Assembly (NCBI GenBank): GCA_023301785.1
Contig: JALZUF010000052.1
Location: 1 to 11,642, forward strand
DNA length: 11,642 bases
Source of the DNA: Alphaproteobacteria bacterium
Lineage (GTDB): Bacteria > Pseudomonadota > Alphaproteobacteria > Micavibrionales > Micavibrionaceae
Direction: 5' to 3'
Translations under genes and position numbers: made by a program
Part shown: positions 1-6,880 of the stretch, piece after piece
How the letters are laid out: each line of letters opens with the position of its first letter
Numbering within the stretch: the first letter of the stretch is position 1
Notes under the pieces: generated by a model
Databases searched by the model: none
Told to the model about the DNA's origin: nothing
Seen by the model: only the letters and a program-made list of their open reading frames with translations

Positions 1-2718
1 TATTGGGATCAAGTTGGTGATTTTGATTGGGCCCTAGAAATTGGCTACCTTCCTGGTGTGACAGATAACATTGGCCACACCGCTAGCGAGCTTACGGCGT
101 TAACACTTGAAAATAACAGAAACGTTTATTCATCTAAATTACTTCTTATTGAAGGTGATTTGAGTGAGACAGAACTTAAAGAAATAGCTTTAGAGCTTCA
201 TAACCCCCTTATTCAGCGCGCCGCCAACAAAAACAAAGATCAGTTTACAGCTGATAACGGCATGGGCGTCGTTATCCCAAAAGTACAACTTGATAATAAA
301 GGCATAGTTGTTGATGAAGTTGATTTAAATGTCAGCGATGAAGAGCTTGTCGAAATTGGCACAAAAGGTATTGCCAATGCAGACGGCACACGTCGCGGGC
401 CTCTTGGTATGCAGCTGGTTTATATGCAGGCCGTTCAAAAACATTTTAAAGAAGTTGAAGGCCGCAATCCAACAGATGTTGAATTAGAAACACTGGCACA
501 AACTTGGTCAGAACATTGCAAGCACACTATTTTTGCTTCCCCGATCGATGAATTCAAAAATGGTATCTTTAAAGATTTCATCAAACGCGCGACGGATGAA
601 ATTCGTGAAATGCGCGGTGATGAAGATATCTGTGTCTCTGTTTTCAGTGACGATTCAGGCGCCATTATCTTTGATGAAAACCATTTGATTACAGACAAAG
701 TTGAAACGCATAACTCCCCTTCTGCGCTCGACCCTTTCGGCGGTGCTATCACAGGAATCGTTGGTGTTAACCGTGACTGCCTAGGTTTTGGTAAAATTGC
801 GAAGCCTGTCTTAAATCGTTATGGATTTTGCTTGGCTGATCCGCGTAAAGACATTGAGTTCTATCGTGGTAAGAATAAATCAAACCCAACATTATCACCT
901 GATACAATTATGAAGGGTGTTGTTGCCGGTATTGAATCTGGCGGCAATCAATCGGGCATCCCAACGCCGCAAGGCTTTATGTATTTCGATGATCGTTATG
1001 TTGGCAAGCCTCTCGTTTTTGCGGGGACTGTCGGCATCATTCCAAAAGAAATTAATGGTGAACCAAGCCATATTAAAGGGGCGAAAGCTGGCGACCGTAT
1101 CATCATGGTTGGCGGTAAGGTTGGCCGTGATGGTATTCATGGTGCAACTTTTTCTTCTGTCGCGCTTGATGAAGGTTCTCCTGCTACGGCTGTGCAGATT
1201 GGTGATCCGATTACACAAAAGAAAATGTCTGATGTACTTGTCAAAGAAGTCCGTCAACTTGGCTTATATAACGCCGTGACCGATAACGGTGCTGGCGGTC
1301 TTGCCTCAAGCGTTGGTGAAATGGGCGAAGCCTCTGGCGGTTTCCATCTTGAGTTAGGCAAAGTGCCTCTCAAATATCCAGGTATGCAGCCTTGGGAAAT
1401 TTGGATTTCCGAAAGCCAAGAACGTATGTCTTTGGCTGTGCCGCCTGAAAATGTTGAAACGCTGATGCAGGTTTTGAATAAGCGCGGCGTTGAAGCATGG
1501 GATATTGGTGAGTTCACTGATACGGGCCGTGCTCATTTAAGTTACGATGGCGAAACCGTGATGAACATCACAATGGATTTCTTGCATGATGGTATTCCTG
1601 AAACACCGTTGAAAACAACATTCACACGTGGTGGTGAAGCTGAACCTGATTTAGCTGAACCAAAAGACTACACACAAACATTACTTGATATGATGGAACG
1701 CTTAAACATTTGCTCCAAAGAGTTTGTGTCTGCCCAATATGATCATAACGTTCAAGGTACTGCTGTGCTTGGCCCTATCCAAGGGCAAGGTCGCGTTTGC
1801 GCCGAAGCCACAGTGAGCCGCCCAGTCCTAAATTCAAAACGCGCCGCTGTTCTGTCGCAGGGACTTGCGCCACGTTATTCTGATATTGATACACACCATA
1901 TGGCACGCGCCGCACTCGACAGTGCCGTTCGCCATGCGATTGCGGCGGGTGGCGATATCGACCATCTTGCCATCCTTGATAATGTTTGCTGGTGTTCGTC
2001 GGATGAACCTGAACGTTTAGGGCAACTTAAACGCGGCATGGAAGCGATTTATCATCTGTCTAAAACTTACCGTACGCCATTTATCTCTGGTAAAGATTCA
2101 ATGTTTAATGACTTCAAAGGTTATGACGAAGATAATAACCCAGTCACCATCTCTATCCCCCCTACTTTGTTGATTTCTGCAATCGGCGTGATGGAAGATG
2201 TGGCGCACGCTGTCTCTCTTGATCCAAAACAAGCAGGTGATTTGGTGTACGTTCTGGGTGAAACAAAAGACGAGCTAGGCGCTTCAGAATATTATGATAT
2301 GCACGGACACCTTGGTAATAACGTTCCAGAAATGCATGACGAACCAAATTACGCTTTATACCGCGCCTTAAGTGCCGCGAATAAAGAACAACTTTGTGCG
2401 TCGGCTTATGCTGTTGGCTTTGGTGGTTTGGGTGTTGCTTTGGCCAAAAAAGTTATCGCGAGCGGCTTAGGCATGGACATCATTCTTGATGAAGCTCTTC
2501 GTTTAGATAAAATGCTGTTCTCAGAAAGCCAAGGCCGTATCGTTGTAACGATTGCTCCTGAAGATAAAGACGCATTCGAGAATGCTATGAGCACTGTTAG
2601 TCATGTGCAACAAATTGGCGTTGTCACAGACAACCCAGCTTTGAACATTAATGGTCAGGTTGCCGCTTCAACCTCAGATTTAGAAAAAGTCTATAAACAG
2701 ACTTTGGGAGAGTATTAA
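1..2718 (+). CDS. purL: Phosphoribosylformylglycinamidine synthase, synthetase subunit PurL (5' end outside window)
   Basis: This is the ATP-dependent synthetase part of FGAM synthase, which turns FGAR into FGAM using ammonia delivered by PurQ; it acts in the cytosol in purine synthesis. The frame is open from base 1, and the bases before the GTG at 58 encode a family-like run (YLPGVTDNIGHTASE spans that GTG), so GTG is an internal Val and the gene starts upstream. Visible residues number 905. A PurS-like N-terminal part with SSKLLLIEGDLSE is followed by WSEHC at residues 169-173, GGNQSGIPTP from 314, the AIR-synthase-type run DNGAGGLASSVGEMGEASGG at 428-447, SGKDS at 696-700 in the second half-repeat, and FSESQGR from 840. 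It is longer than the small PurL used with a separate PurS (about 740 residues) and lacks the C-terminal glutaminase of the approximately 1300-residue enterobacterial enzyme. purQ follows one base after the stop. Identity is firm; the exact subfamily is inferred. Confidence 0.96.
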   Translation, partial: YWDQVGDFDWALEIGYLPGVTDNIGHTASELTALTLENNRNVYSSKLLLIEGDLSETELKEIALELHNPLIQRAANKNKDQFTADNGMGVVIPKVQLDNKGIVVDEVDLNVSDEELVEIGTKGIANADGTRRGPLGMQLVYMQAVQKHFKEVEGRNPTDVELETLAQTWSEHCKHTIFASPIDEFKNGIFKDFIKRATDEIREMRGDEDICVSVFSDDSGAIIFDENHLITDKVETHNSPSALDPFGGAITGIVGVNRDCLGFGKIAKPVLNRYGFCLADPRKDIEFYRGKNKSNPTLSPDTIMKGVVAGIESGGNQSGIPTPQGFMYFDDRYVGKPLVFAGTVGIIPKEINGEPSHIKGAKAGDRIIMVGGKVGRDGIHGATFSSVALDEGSPATAVQIGDPITQKKMSDVLVKEVRQLGLYNAVTDNGAGGLASSVGEMGEASGGFHLELGKVPLKYPGMQPWEIWISESQERMSLAVPPENVETLMQVLNKRGVEAWDIGEFTDTGRAHLSYDGETVMNITMDFLHDGIPETPLKTTFTRGGEAEPDLAEPKDYTQTLLDMMERLNICSKEFVSAQYDHNVQGTAVLGPIQGQGRVCAEATVSRPVLNSKRAAVLSQGLAPRYSDIDTHHMARAALDSAVRHAIAAGGDIDHLAILDNVCWCSSDEPERLGQLKRGMEAIYHLSKTYRTPFISGKDSMFNDFKGYDEDNNPVTISIPPTLLISAIGVMEDVAHAVSLDPKQAGDLVYVLGETKDELGASEYYDMHGHLGNNVPEMHDEPNYALYRALSAANKEQLCASAYAVGFGGLGVALAKKVIASGLGMDIILDEALRLDKMLFSESQGRIVVTIAPEDKDAFENAMSTVSHVQQIGVVTDNPALNINGQVAASTSDLEKVYKQTLGEY
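2706..2710 (+). promoter_or_regulatory. Ribosome binding site of purQ
   Basis: GGGAG lies within the last codons of purL, 9 bases before the purQ ATG at 2720. It supports that ATG as the start and suggests that purQ is translated from the purL message. Confidence 0.7.
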
Positions 2719-2719
2719 T

Positions 2720-3544
2720 ATGACAGCTAAAGCTCTCATTATTGCTGGTTATGGATTAAACTCTGAAGAAGAAAGCGCTCATGCGTTTGAACACGTTGGC
2801 TTTAACGCCGATATCATGCACATTAACGATTTAATCGAAACACCAGAAGCATTAAATCTATACCAAGCCCTATGTATCCCTGGTGGATTTTCTTATGGCG
2901 ATGACACGGGGTCAGGCAATGCCTTTGCCCAAAAAATGCGCCTGACATTAGGGGATAAATTAAATGAATTCGTTAGTCGTGAAACTTTGACTATTGGTAT
3001 TTGTAATGGGTGTCAAATCGTGGCAAACCTCGGCCTTGCCCCTGCTCTTGATAATCAATATGGCACACGTGAAGTTGCCGTGACGCACAACGCCTCTGCG
3101 CGGTATCAGTGTCGTTGGATTGATATGAAGGTTGAAAAATCAAATTCACCTTGGTTACAAAATATCCAAAGCTTGCACGTTCCTGTCGCGCATGGTGAAG
3201 GTCGTTTCATGATGGAGGATGCCACGCTCAAAGCTTTACAAGATAAAAACCAAATCGCCCTTCGTTATTCAAAAGATGGTGAAATCGCTAATGGCGAGTT
3301 TCCTTACAATCCAAACGGATCAACAGATGACATCGCAGGGATAACGGATGAAAGCGGCCGTGTTCTAATTATGATGCCGCACCCTGAACGCGGGATGTTC
3401 ACATGGCAACGTGATGACTATGCGGCGCTGAAAGATACCGCCAAACGCGAAAACCAGCCTTTGCCTGATGCAACAGATGGCCTAAAAATCTTCCAAAACG
3501 CGGCAGAATACTTTGGTGTGAACAGCTTAAAAAAAGCTAGTTAG
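2720..3544 (+). CDS. purQ: Phosphoribosylformylglycinamidine synthase, glutaminase subunit PurQ
   Basis: This is a class I glutamine amidotransferase that releases ammonia from glutamine and passes it to PurL for FGAM formation. It has 274 residues, longer than the usual 220-230 of small PurQ. Visible motifs: CIPGGFSYGDD at 52-62, the nucleophile elbow GICNGCQ at 93-99 with likely catalytic Cys95, HGEGRF from 158, and MPHPERGMF at 219-227 giving the His221/Glu223 pair of the triad. The N-terminal loop reads GLNSEEE where many PurQ proteins have G-x-N-C-D-x-E, a local variant. The ATG is one base after the purL stop and has a good ribosome binding site. With purL it forms a two-gene unit for one enzyme; no purS is present between or after them. 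Its stop overlaps the stop of the opposite-strand phosphoesterase gene by 4 bases. Confidence 0.96.
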   Translation: MTAKALIIAGYGLNSEEESAHAFEHVGFNADIMHINDLIETPEALNLYQALCIPGGFSYGDDTGSGNAFAQKMRLTLGDKLNEFVSRETLTIGICNGCQIVANLGLAPALDNQYGTREVAVTHNASARYQCRWIDMKVEKSNSPWLQNIQSLHVPVAHGEGRFMMEDATLKALQDKNQIALRYSKDGEIANGEFPYNPNGSTDDIAGITDESGRVLIMMPHPERGMFTWQRDDYAALKDTAKRENQPLPDATDGLKIFQNAAEYFGVNSLKKAS

Positions 3545-4404
3545 TGCGGTTCTAAAATAATCATTTCAGATCTTGAGGGTACAAAAACGCGTGCTGGGAT
3601 ACCGCTCGTGCCGATACCACCTGAAACATAAGCGGGTGCACCGTCTATTAATGAATATTCTCCACAATACCAGTCTTCCCTTGTCTTAACGTAATCGCCA
3701 TCAACGGCGTCAGCAAAGCTCCGACCAATGACTTGGCCGCAATGTGTATCTCCTGCTACGGCGAGTGCGGCGTTCCGTCGAAGTAAAGCAAAGCCATCAG
3801 GGCTGTGTGTTAAATAAATAACATCTTCATCATCAGGCACATTCATCATAGTTGCGGCATAATCAGGAAGCCCGCCATACATATTGTCTAAACCTGCAAT
3901 CCAAATTTTACCCTTATCTGTGTCTAGTCGAATTGATTGATTTCTTAAAAGTGGAATATCAGAATTATCAAAAGCTTGGGTAAGCCTTGCCGCCATATTA
4001 TTACTTCGGTTTAAGTCGTGGTTTCCTAATACTGCGGCTTTGGGGGCCTTAATTTTTTCTAAGGCATCTGTAATTTGAGATGGCGTATAATTCGTATGAC
4101 TTCTAAAATCTCTATTGGCTAAGATATAATCACCAGCAAGCAAAACCACATCAGGTTGTTTATCATTAATCGCATCTACAATATCATCAAGATGTTCAAG
4201 CGTCATATTATGCGCCCCGATATGCAGATCGGTCACAATCAGAATCTTCAAACCATAAAGATCATCATTTAAAAGTTTGGTTTTTATAGGAACATCTTCA
4301 ATCGTGTAGCGCCCCGTGGTCACGTCATGAAAATAATACCCTGTCCCAGCAAGGCCAGTAGCGATACCTAATGAACCGCGCAAAAAAGAACGTCTTGAAA
4401 CCAT
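3541..4404 (-). CDS. Tat-exported metallophosphoesterase (YkuE/calcineurin-like type)
   Basis: This is a predicted dinuclear-metal phosphoesterase of 287 residues; the substrate is unknown. The N-terminus has a twin-arginine signal, SRRSFLRG at residues 3-10 followed by a Gly/Ala-rich hydrophobic stretch to about 25, so export folded to the periplasm or membrane anchoring is likely. Metal-site motifs appear in family order: TDLHIG at 58-63 (Asp59, His61), AGDY at 90-93 (Asp92), GNHD at 127-130, LTHSPD at 198-203 (His200), and AGDTHCGQ at 217-224. The last motif is normally GHTHGGQ; here the first His is Asp219 while His221 remains. The layout resembles YkuE-like phosphodiesterases and lipid-related phosphatases, but no substrate can be assigned. 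The gene lies 71 bases after nuoF on the same strand and may share its message or use its own promoter (candidate at 4442-4470). No clear Shine-Dalgarno precedes the ATG. Its tail overlaps purQ. Confidence 0.9.
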   Translation of the reverse strand: MVSRRSFLRGSLGIATGLAGTGYYFHDVTTGRYTIEDVPIKTKLLNDDLYGLKILIVTDLHIGAHNMTLEHLDDIVDAINDKQPDVVLLAGDYILANRDFRSHTNYTPSQITDALEKIKAPKAAVLGNHDLNRSNNMAARLTQAFDNSDIPLLRNQSIRLDTDKGKIWIAGLDNMYGGLPDYAATMMNVPDDEDVIYLTHSPDGFALLRRNAALAVAGDTHCGQVIGRSFADAVDGDYVKTREDWYCGEYSLIDGAPAYVSGGIGTSGIPARVFVPSRSEMIILEPH

Positions 4405-4419
4405 GACCAGTGCTTACAT

Positions 4420-4446
4420 ATTTTACTTGATTATTTTAAGTAAAAT
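4420..4446. repeat. A+T-rich inverted repeat between nuoF and the phosphoesterase gene
   Basis: Two perfect 9-base arms, ATTTTACTT at 4420-4428 and AAGTAAAAT at 4438-4446, flank a 9-base spacer. There is no G+C-rich stem and no following T-run on the minus strand, so it does not look like a standard terminator of nuoF. Its position just before the phosphoesterase start, touching a candidate -10 site, fits an operator better. This is inference from symmetry only. Confidence 0.45.
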
Positions 4447-4470
4447 GGCACAGGTTAAAAATTATGTCAA
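4442..4470 (-). promoter_or_regulatory. Candidate promoter for the phosphoesterase gene
   Basis: On the minus strand a perfect TTGACA (4465-4470) is followed after 17 bases by CATTTT (4442-4447), a weak -10 with 3 of 6 consensus bases. The -10 overlaps the inverted repeat at 4420-4446. The -35 is convincing and the -10 is not, so this is a candidate only. Confidence 0.3.
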
Positions 4471-4475
4471 TTTAA

Positions 4476-5759
4476 TTAGGCGGCTTGCGCCTTTTTAAAC
4501 TCATGAATACGGTCTTCAACATCACTACGGAAATGACGCATTAAGCCCTGAATTGGCCAAGCTGAGGCATCACCGTGCGCACAAATTGTGTGCCCTTCAA
4601 TCTCTTTGGTGACTTCAAGTAAGGTATCAATTTCATCTATTTCTGCGTCACCTTTAACAAGGCGGCTCATGACACGCCACATCCAGCCTGTACCTTCACG
4701 GCACGGTGTACACTGACCGCAACTCTCATGCATATAAAAATGTGAAAGACGCGCAATCGCATAGACAACATCCGTTGATTGATCCATCACAATCAAACCT
4801 GCCGTCCCTAGCCCACTTTGAACTTCGCGCAAGCTATCAAAATCCATCAGCACTGTATCGCAAACATCTTTAGGTAAAATTGGACATGATGATCCACCAG
4901 GAATAACCGCTTTTAAATTATCCCAACCGCCACGAACGCCGCCCGCGTGTTTATCAATAAGCTCCTTCATAGGAATGCCCATTTCTTCTTCAACAACGCA
5001 AGGGCTGTTCACGTGACCAGAAATACAGAATAGTTTTGTTCCAGTATTCTTTTCATCTTTACCAAAACTCGCAAACCATTCGCCGCCACGTTTTAATATG
5101 TCAGGCACAGAGGCAATTGTTTCAACATTATTAATTGTTGTCGGGCATGAATATAAACCCGCCATCGCAGGGAATGGTGGCTTGTTACGTGGTTGCCCTT
5201 TTTTACCTTCTAAAGATTCAAGTAACGCTGTTTCTTCACCACAAATATACGCGCCCGCACCACGGTGTAATGTAATATCAAAATCCCAACCCGTGTTGGC
5301 CGCATTTTTGCCCAGCAAGCCATTTTCACGCGCTTCATAAATAGCCTTCACAAGGTTTGAGGCTTCAGAAATAAATTCACCACGTACGTAAATATAACAA
5401 TGATGCGCCTGCATCGCGAACGCGGCATAAAGCGCACCTTCGATTAATTTATGCGGCTCGTTACGCATGATCTCACGATCTTTACATGTACCTGGCTCTG
5501 ATTCATCAGCGTTAATGACCAAATAGTGTGGACGCTCCTGCACTTCTTTAGGCATGAATGACCATTTAAGTCCTGTAGGGAAACCTGCTCCACCACGACC
5601 ACGAAGACCAGAGGCTTTCATCTCGTCGATAATCCAGTCGCGTCCTTTACCAATAATATCTTTGGCACCGTCATAATCACCGCGCGCCTTTGCGCCATCA
5701 AGGAATGGTGATTCCCAGCCGTAAATATTGGTGTAAATTCTGTCTTGATCTTTAAGCAT
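4476..5759 (-). CDS. nuoF: NADH-quinone oxidoreductase subunit F (NADH/FMN subunit)
   Basis: NuoF oxidises NADH, holds FMN and iron-sulfur cluster N3, and sends electrons into complex I on the cytoplasmic side. The protein has 427 residues, typical for the family. Visible: NADH/FMN-binding GRGGAGFPTG at 54-63, ADESEPGT at 84-91, the FMN loop GAGAYICGEETALLESLEG at 167-185, and the N3 ligands in ESCGQCTPCREG (Cys347, Cys350, Cys353) plus Cys393 in TICAHGDASAWPIQG. The last motif usually reads TICALGDAAAWP; the ligand itself is kept. The ATG is one base after the stop of the small membrane-protein gene, with AAGG seven bases ahead, so translation is probably coupled. In most complex I operons nuoG follows; here there is a 71-base gap and then a phosphoesterase gene, so this is the last nuo gene of the cluster. 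Confidence 0.98.
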   Translation of the reverse strand: MLKDQDRIYTNIYGWESPFLDGAKARGDYDGAKDIIGKGRDWIIDEMKASGLRGRGGAGFPTGLKWSFMPKEVQERPHYLVINADESEPGTCKDREIMRNEPHKLIEGALYAAFAMQAHHCYIYVRGEFISEASNLVKAIYEARENGLLGKNAANTGWDFDITLHRGAGAYICGEETALLESLEGKKGQPRNKPPFPAMAGLYSCPTTINNVETIASVPDILKRGGEWFASFGKDEKNTGTKLFCISGHVNSPCVVEEEMGIPMKELIDKHAGGVRGGWDNLKAVIPGGSSCPILPKDVCDTVLMDFDSLREVQSGLGTAGLIVMDQSTDVVYAIARLSHFYMHESCGQCTPCREGTGWMWRVMSRLVKGDAEIDEIDTLLEVTKEIEGHTICAHGDASAWPIQGLMRHFRSDVEDRIHEFKKAQAA

Positions 5760-5760
5760 T

Positions 5761-6198
5761 TTAATACCTTAGGTAAATTATATACAAAGCAATTGAGGTT
5801 AATATAGCCTGAAACAAAGGCATCAAATATTGTAAAGCATAGCGAAATTTTGTTCGATCTTCTTTATGATCTGGGGAAACAAAATAGCTATAAGCTTTTA
5901 AGAATAAAGCTATGGGTGCCATTAAAAATATAGCTGAAATAACCATCGTGTAACTTATGATTATATTTAAAATAGGATGGTTTTGAGACAGATGGTAACG
6001 AGACTCGCGTTGAAACCCTTCAAACGTCAAATTAATACACAGCTGCATATAATAAACGACAAAGAAAATAATAAAAAAACTACCAACGTCTCGTGGCAAA
6101 AAATAAATACCTGCAACCGCAATAACAGGAAGAACAATCCTATAAAGAATTTTCCACAATAGTTGAAAAATATTTGAAGGTTGTTCGGCTACGGCCAT
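5761..6198 (-). CDS. Small four-helix membrane protein of unknown function inside the nuo operon
   Basis: I do not recognise the family. From the ATG at 6198 the product has 145 residues with four likely membrane segments at about 15-34, 39-58, 77-99 and 123-142, a charged loop (FQRESRYH) after the second and another (PDHKEDRTKFR) between the third and fourth. No catalytic or cofactor motif is visible. The frame also opens at a TTG (6207), but ATG is preferred: GGGAG lies 9 bases before it, whereas that site would abut the TTG. The gene starts one base after the nuoE stop and ends one base before the nuoF start, so it is surely co-transcribed and translated with them. A hand count gives 141 G+C in 438 bases (32%), well below nuoF. 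Alphaproteobacterial nuo operons often carry extra reading frames; a complex I assembly or membrane-associated role is possible but only inferred from place. Confidence 0.85.
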   Translation of the reverse strand: MAVAEQPSNIFQLLWKILYRIVLPVIAVAGIYFLPRDVGSFFIIFFVVYYMQLCINLTFEGFQRESRYHLSQNHPILNIIISYTMVISAIFLMAPIALFLKAYSYFVSPDHKEDRTKFRYALQYLMPLFQAILTSIALYIIYLRY

Positions 6199-6199
6199 T

Positions 6200-6856
6200 C
6201 TAGGCAACTCCCGCTTTCTTTGCTTGCTCTTCCAAAGTTGTCGGGCCTGTTAAGGCCATTGAACCGCGACGACCATTTTGTGGACCCGATGGCGGCATTA
6301 CATCTTTCTGTAATGACTTTAAAATCTCAACCACAGTTTCGGCGGTAAGATCTTCGAAGTAATCATCGTTCACTTGTATCATTGGAGCATTAGAGCACGC
6401 CCCTAAACATTCAACTTCCATCAATGTGAAATAACCATCTTCAGTTGTCTGTCCCATGCCAATACCAAGGTGATCTGTACACGCTTTTACGACATCAGAT
6501 GATCCACAAAGCCAGCACGGTGTCGTTGTACAAAGTTGAACTAAATAACGTCCAACAGGCTCAAGGTTGTACATTGAATAGAATGTAGCAACTTCATAAA
6601 CTTTCATCGGCCATACACCACAAAGCTCCGCAATTTTATCCATCGCCGCTTTTGGAATCCAGCCACCGCCTCTTGGGTAATCACCATAAGGCCCCGTTTC
6701 GGCTACTTGACGCTGTGCCAAATCGAGCAACGGCATAATACCGCTGTGCTCGCGACCTTTTGGGTAGCGTGAGAAAATCTCTTCAACCAATGACATATCG
6801 GCAAATTCAAATGTTTCAGGTTGAAATGGTGCGCCGAGCGCGTCTGATTTTTTCAT
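6200..6856 (-). CDS. nuoE: NADH-quinone oxidoreductase subunit E (24 kDa type, [2Fe-2S] N1a)
   Basis: NuoE sits beside NuoF in the NADH arm of complex I and binds the [2Fe-2S] cluster N1a. The protein has 218 residues against about 166 in E. coli; the additional length includes a tail after about residue 185 (GPQNGRRGSM and onward), as in alphaproteobacterial and mitochondrial-type homologues. Cluster ligands are visible as C-x4-C in CTTTPC (Cys109, Cys114) and C-x3-C in CLGAC (Cys150, Cys154). An additional Cys117 in CWLCGSS stands where related proteins often have Arg. The helix run VYEVATFYSMYNLEPVGRY at 87-105 is typical. A GAGAG run lies about 11 bases ahead of the ATG. A 24-base gap separates it from the acyltransferase gene upstream, and the next gene starts one base after its stop. 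Confidence 0.97.
   Translation of the reverse strand: MKKSDALGAPFQPETFEFADMSLVEEIFSRYPKGREHSGIMPLLDLAQRQVAETGPYGDYPRGGGWIPKAAMDKIAELCGVWPMKVYEVATFYSMYNLEPVGRYLVQLCTTTPCWLCGSSDVVKACTDHLGIGMGQTTEDGYFTLMEVECLGACSNAPMIQVNDDYFEDLTAETVVEILKSLQKDVMPPSGPQNGRRGSMALTGPTTLEEQAKKAGVA
6208..6212 (-). promoter_or_regulatory. Ribosome binding site that sets the start of the small membrane protein
   Basis: GGGAG on the minus strand, inside the end of nuoE, lies 9 bases before the ATG at 6196-6198 and directly abuts the alternative TTG at 6205-6207. Spacing therefore favours ATG. Confidence 0.65.
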
Positions 6857-6880
6857 AGCTTTAAAACTCTCTAATTACGA

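Noticed and set aside
58..60. GTG as start of purL
   Set aside because: The frame stays open to base 1 and the upstream codons continue the family-like sequence, so this is an internal Val and the gene is cut by the window edge.
917..1279. 120-codon plus-strand frame inside purL, and an opposite-strand frame at 895-1257
   Set aside because: Both lie wholly inside purL in other frames and show no family motif.
6205..6207. TTG start for the small membrane protein
   Set aside because: It would overlap nuoE by 8 bases with the GGGAG site directly abutting; ATG at 6196-6198 has correct spacing.
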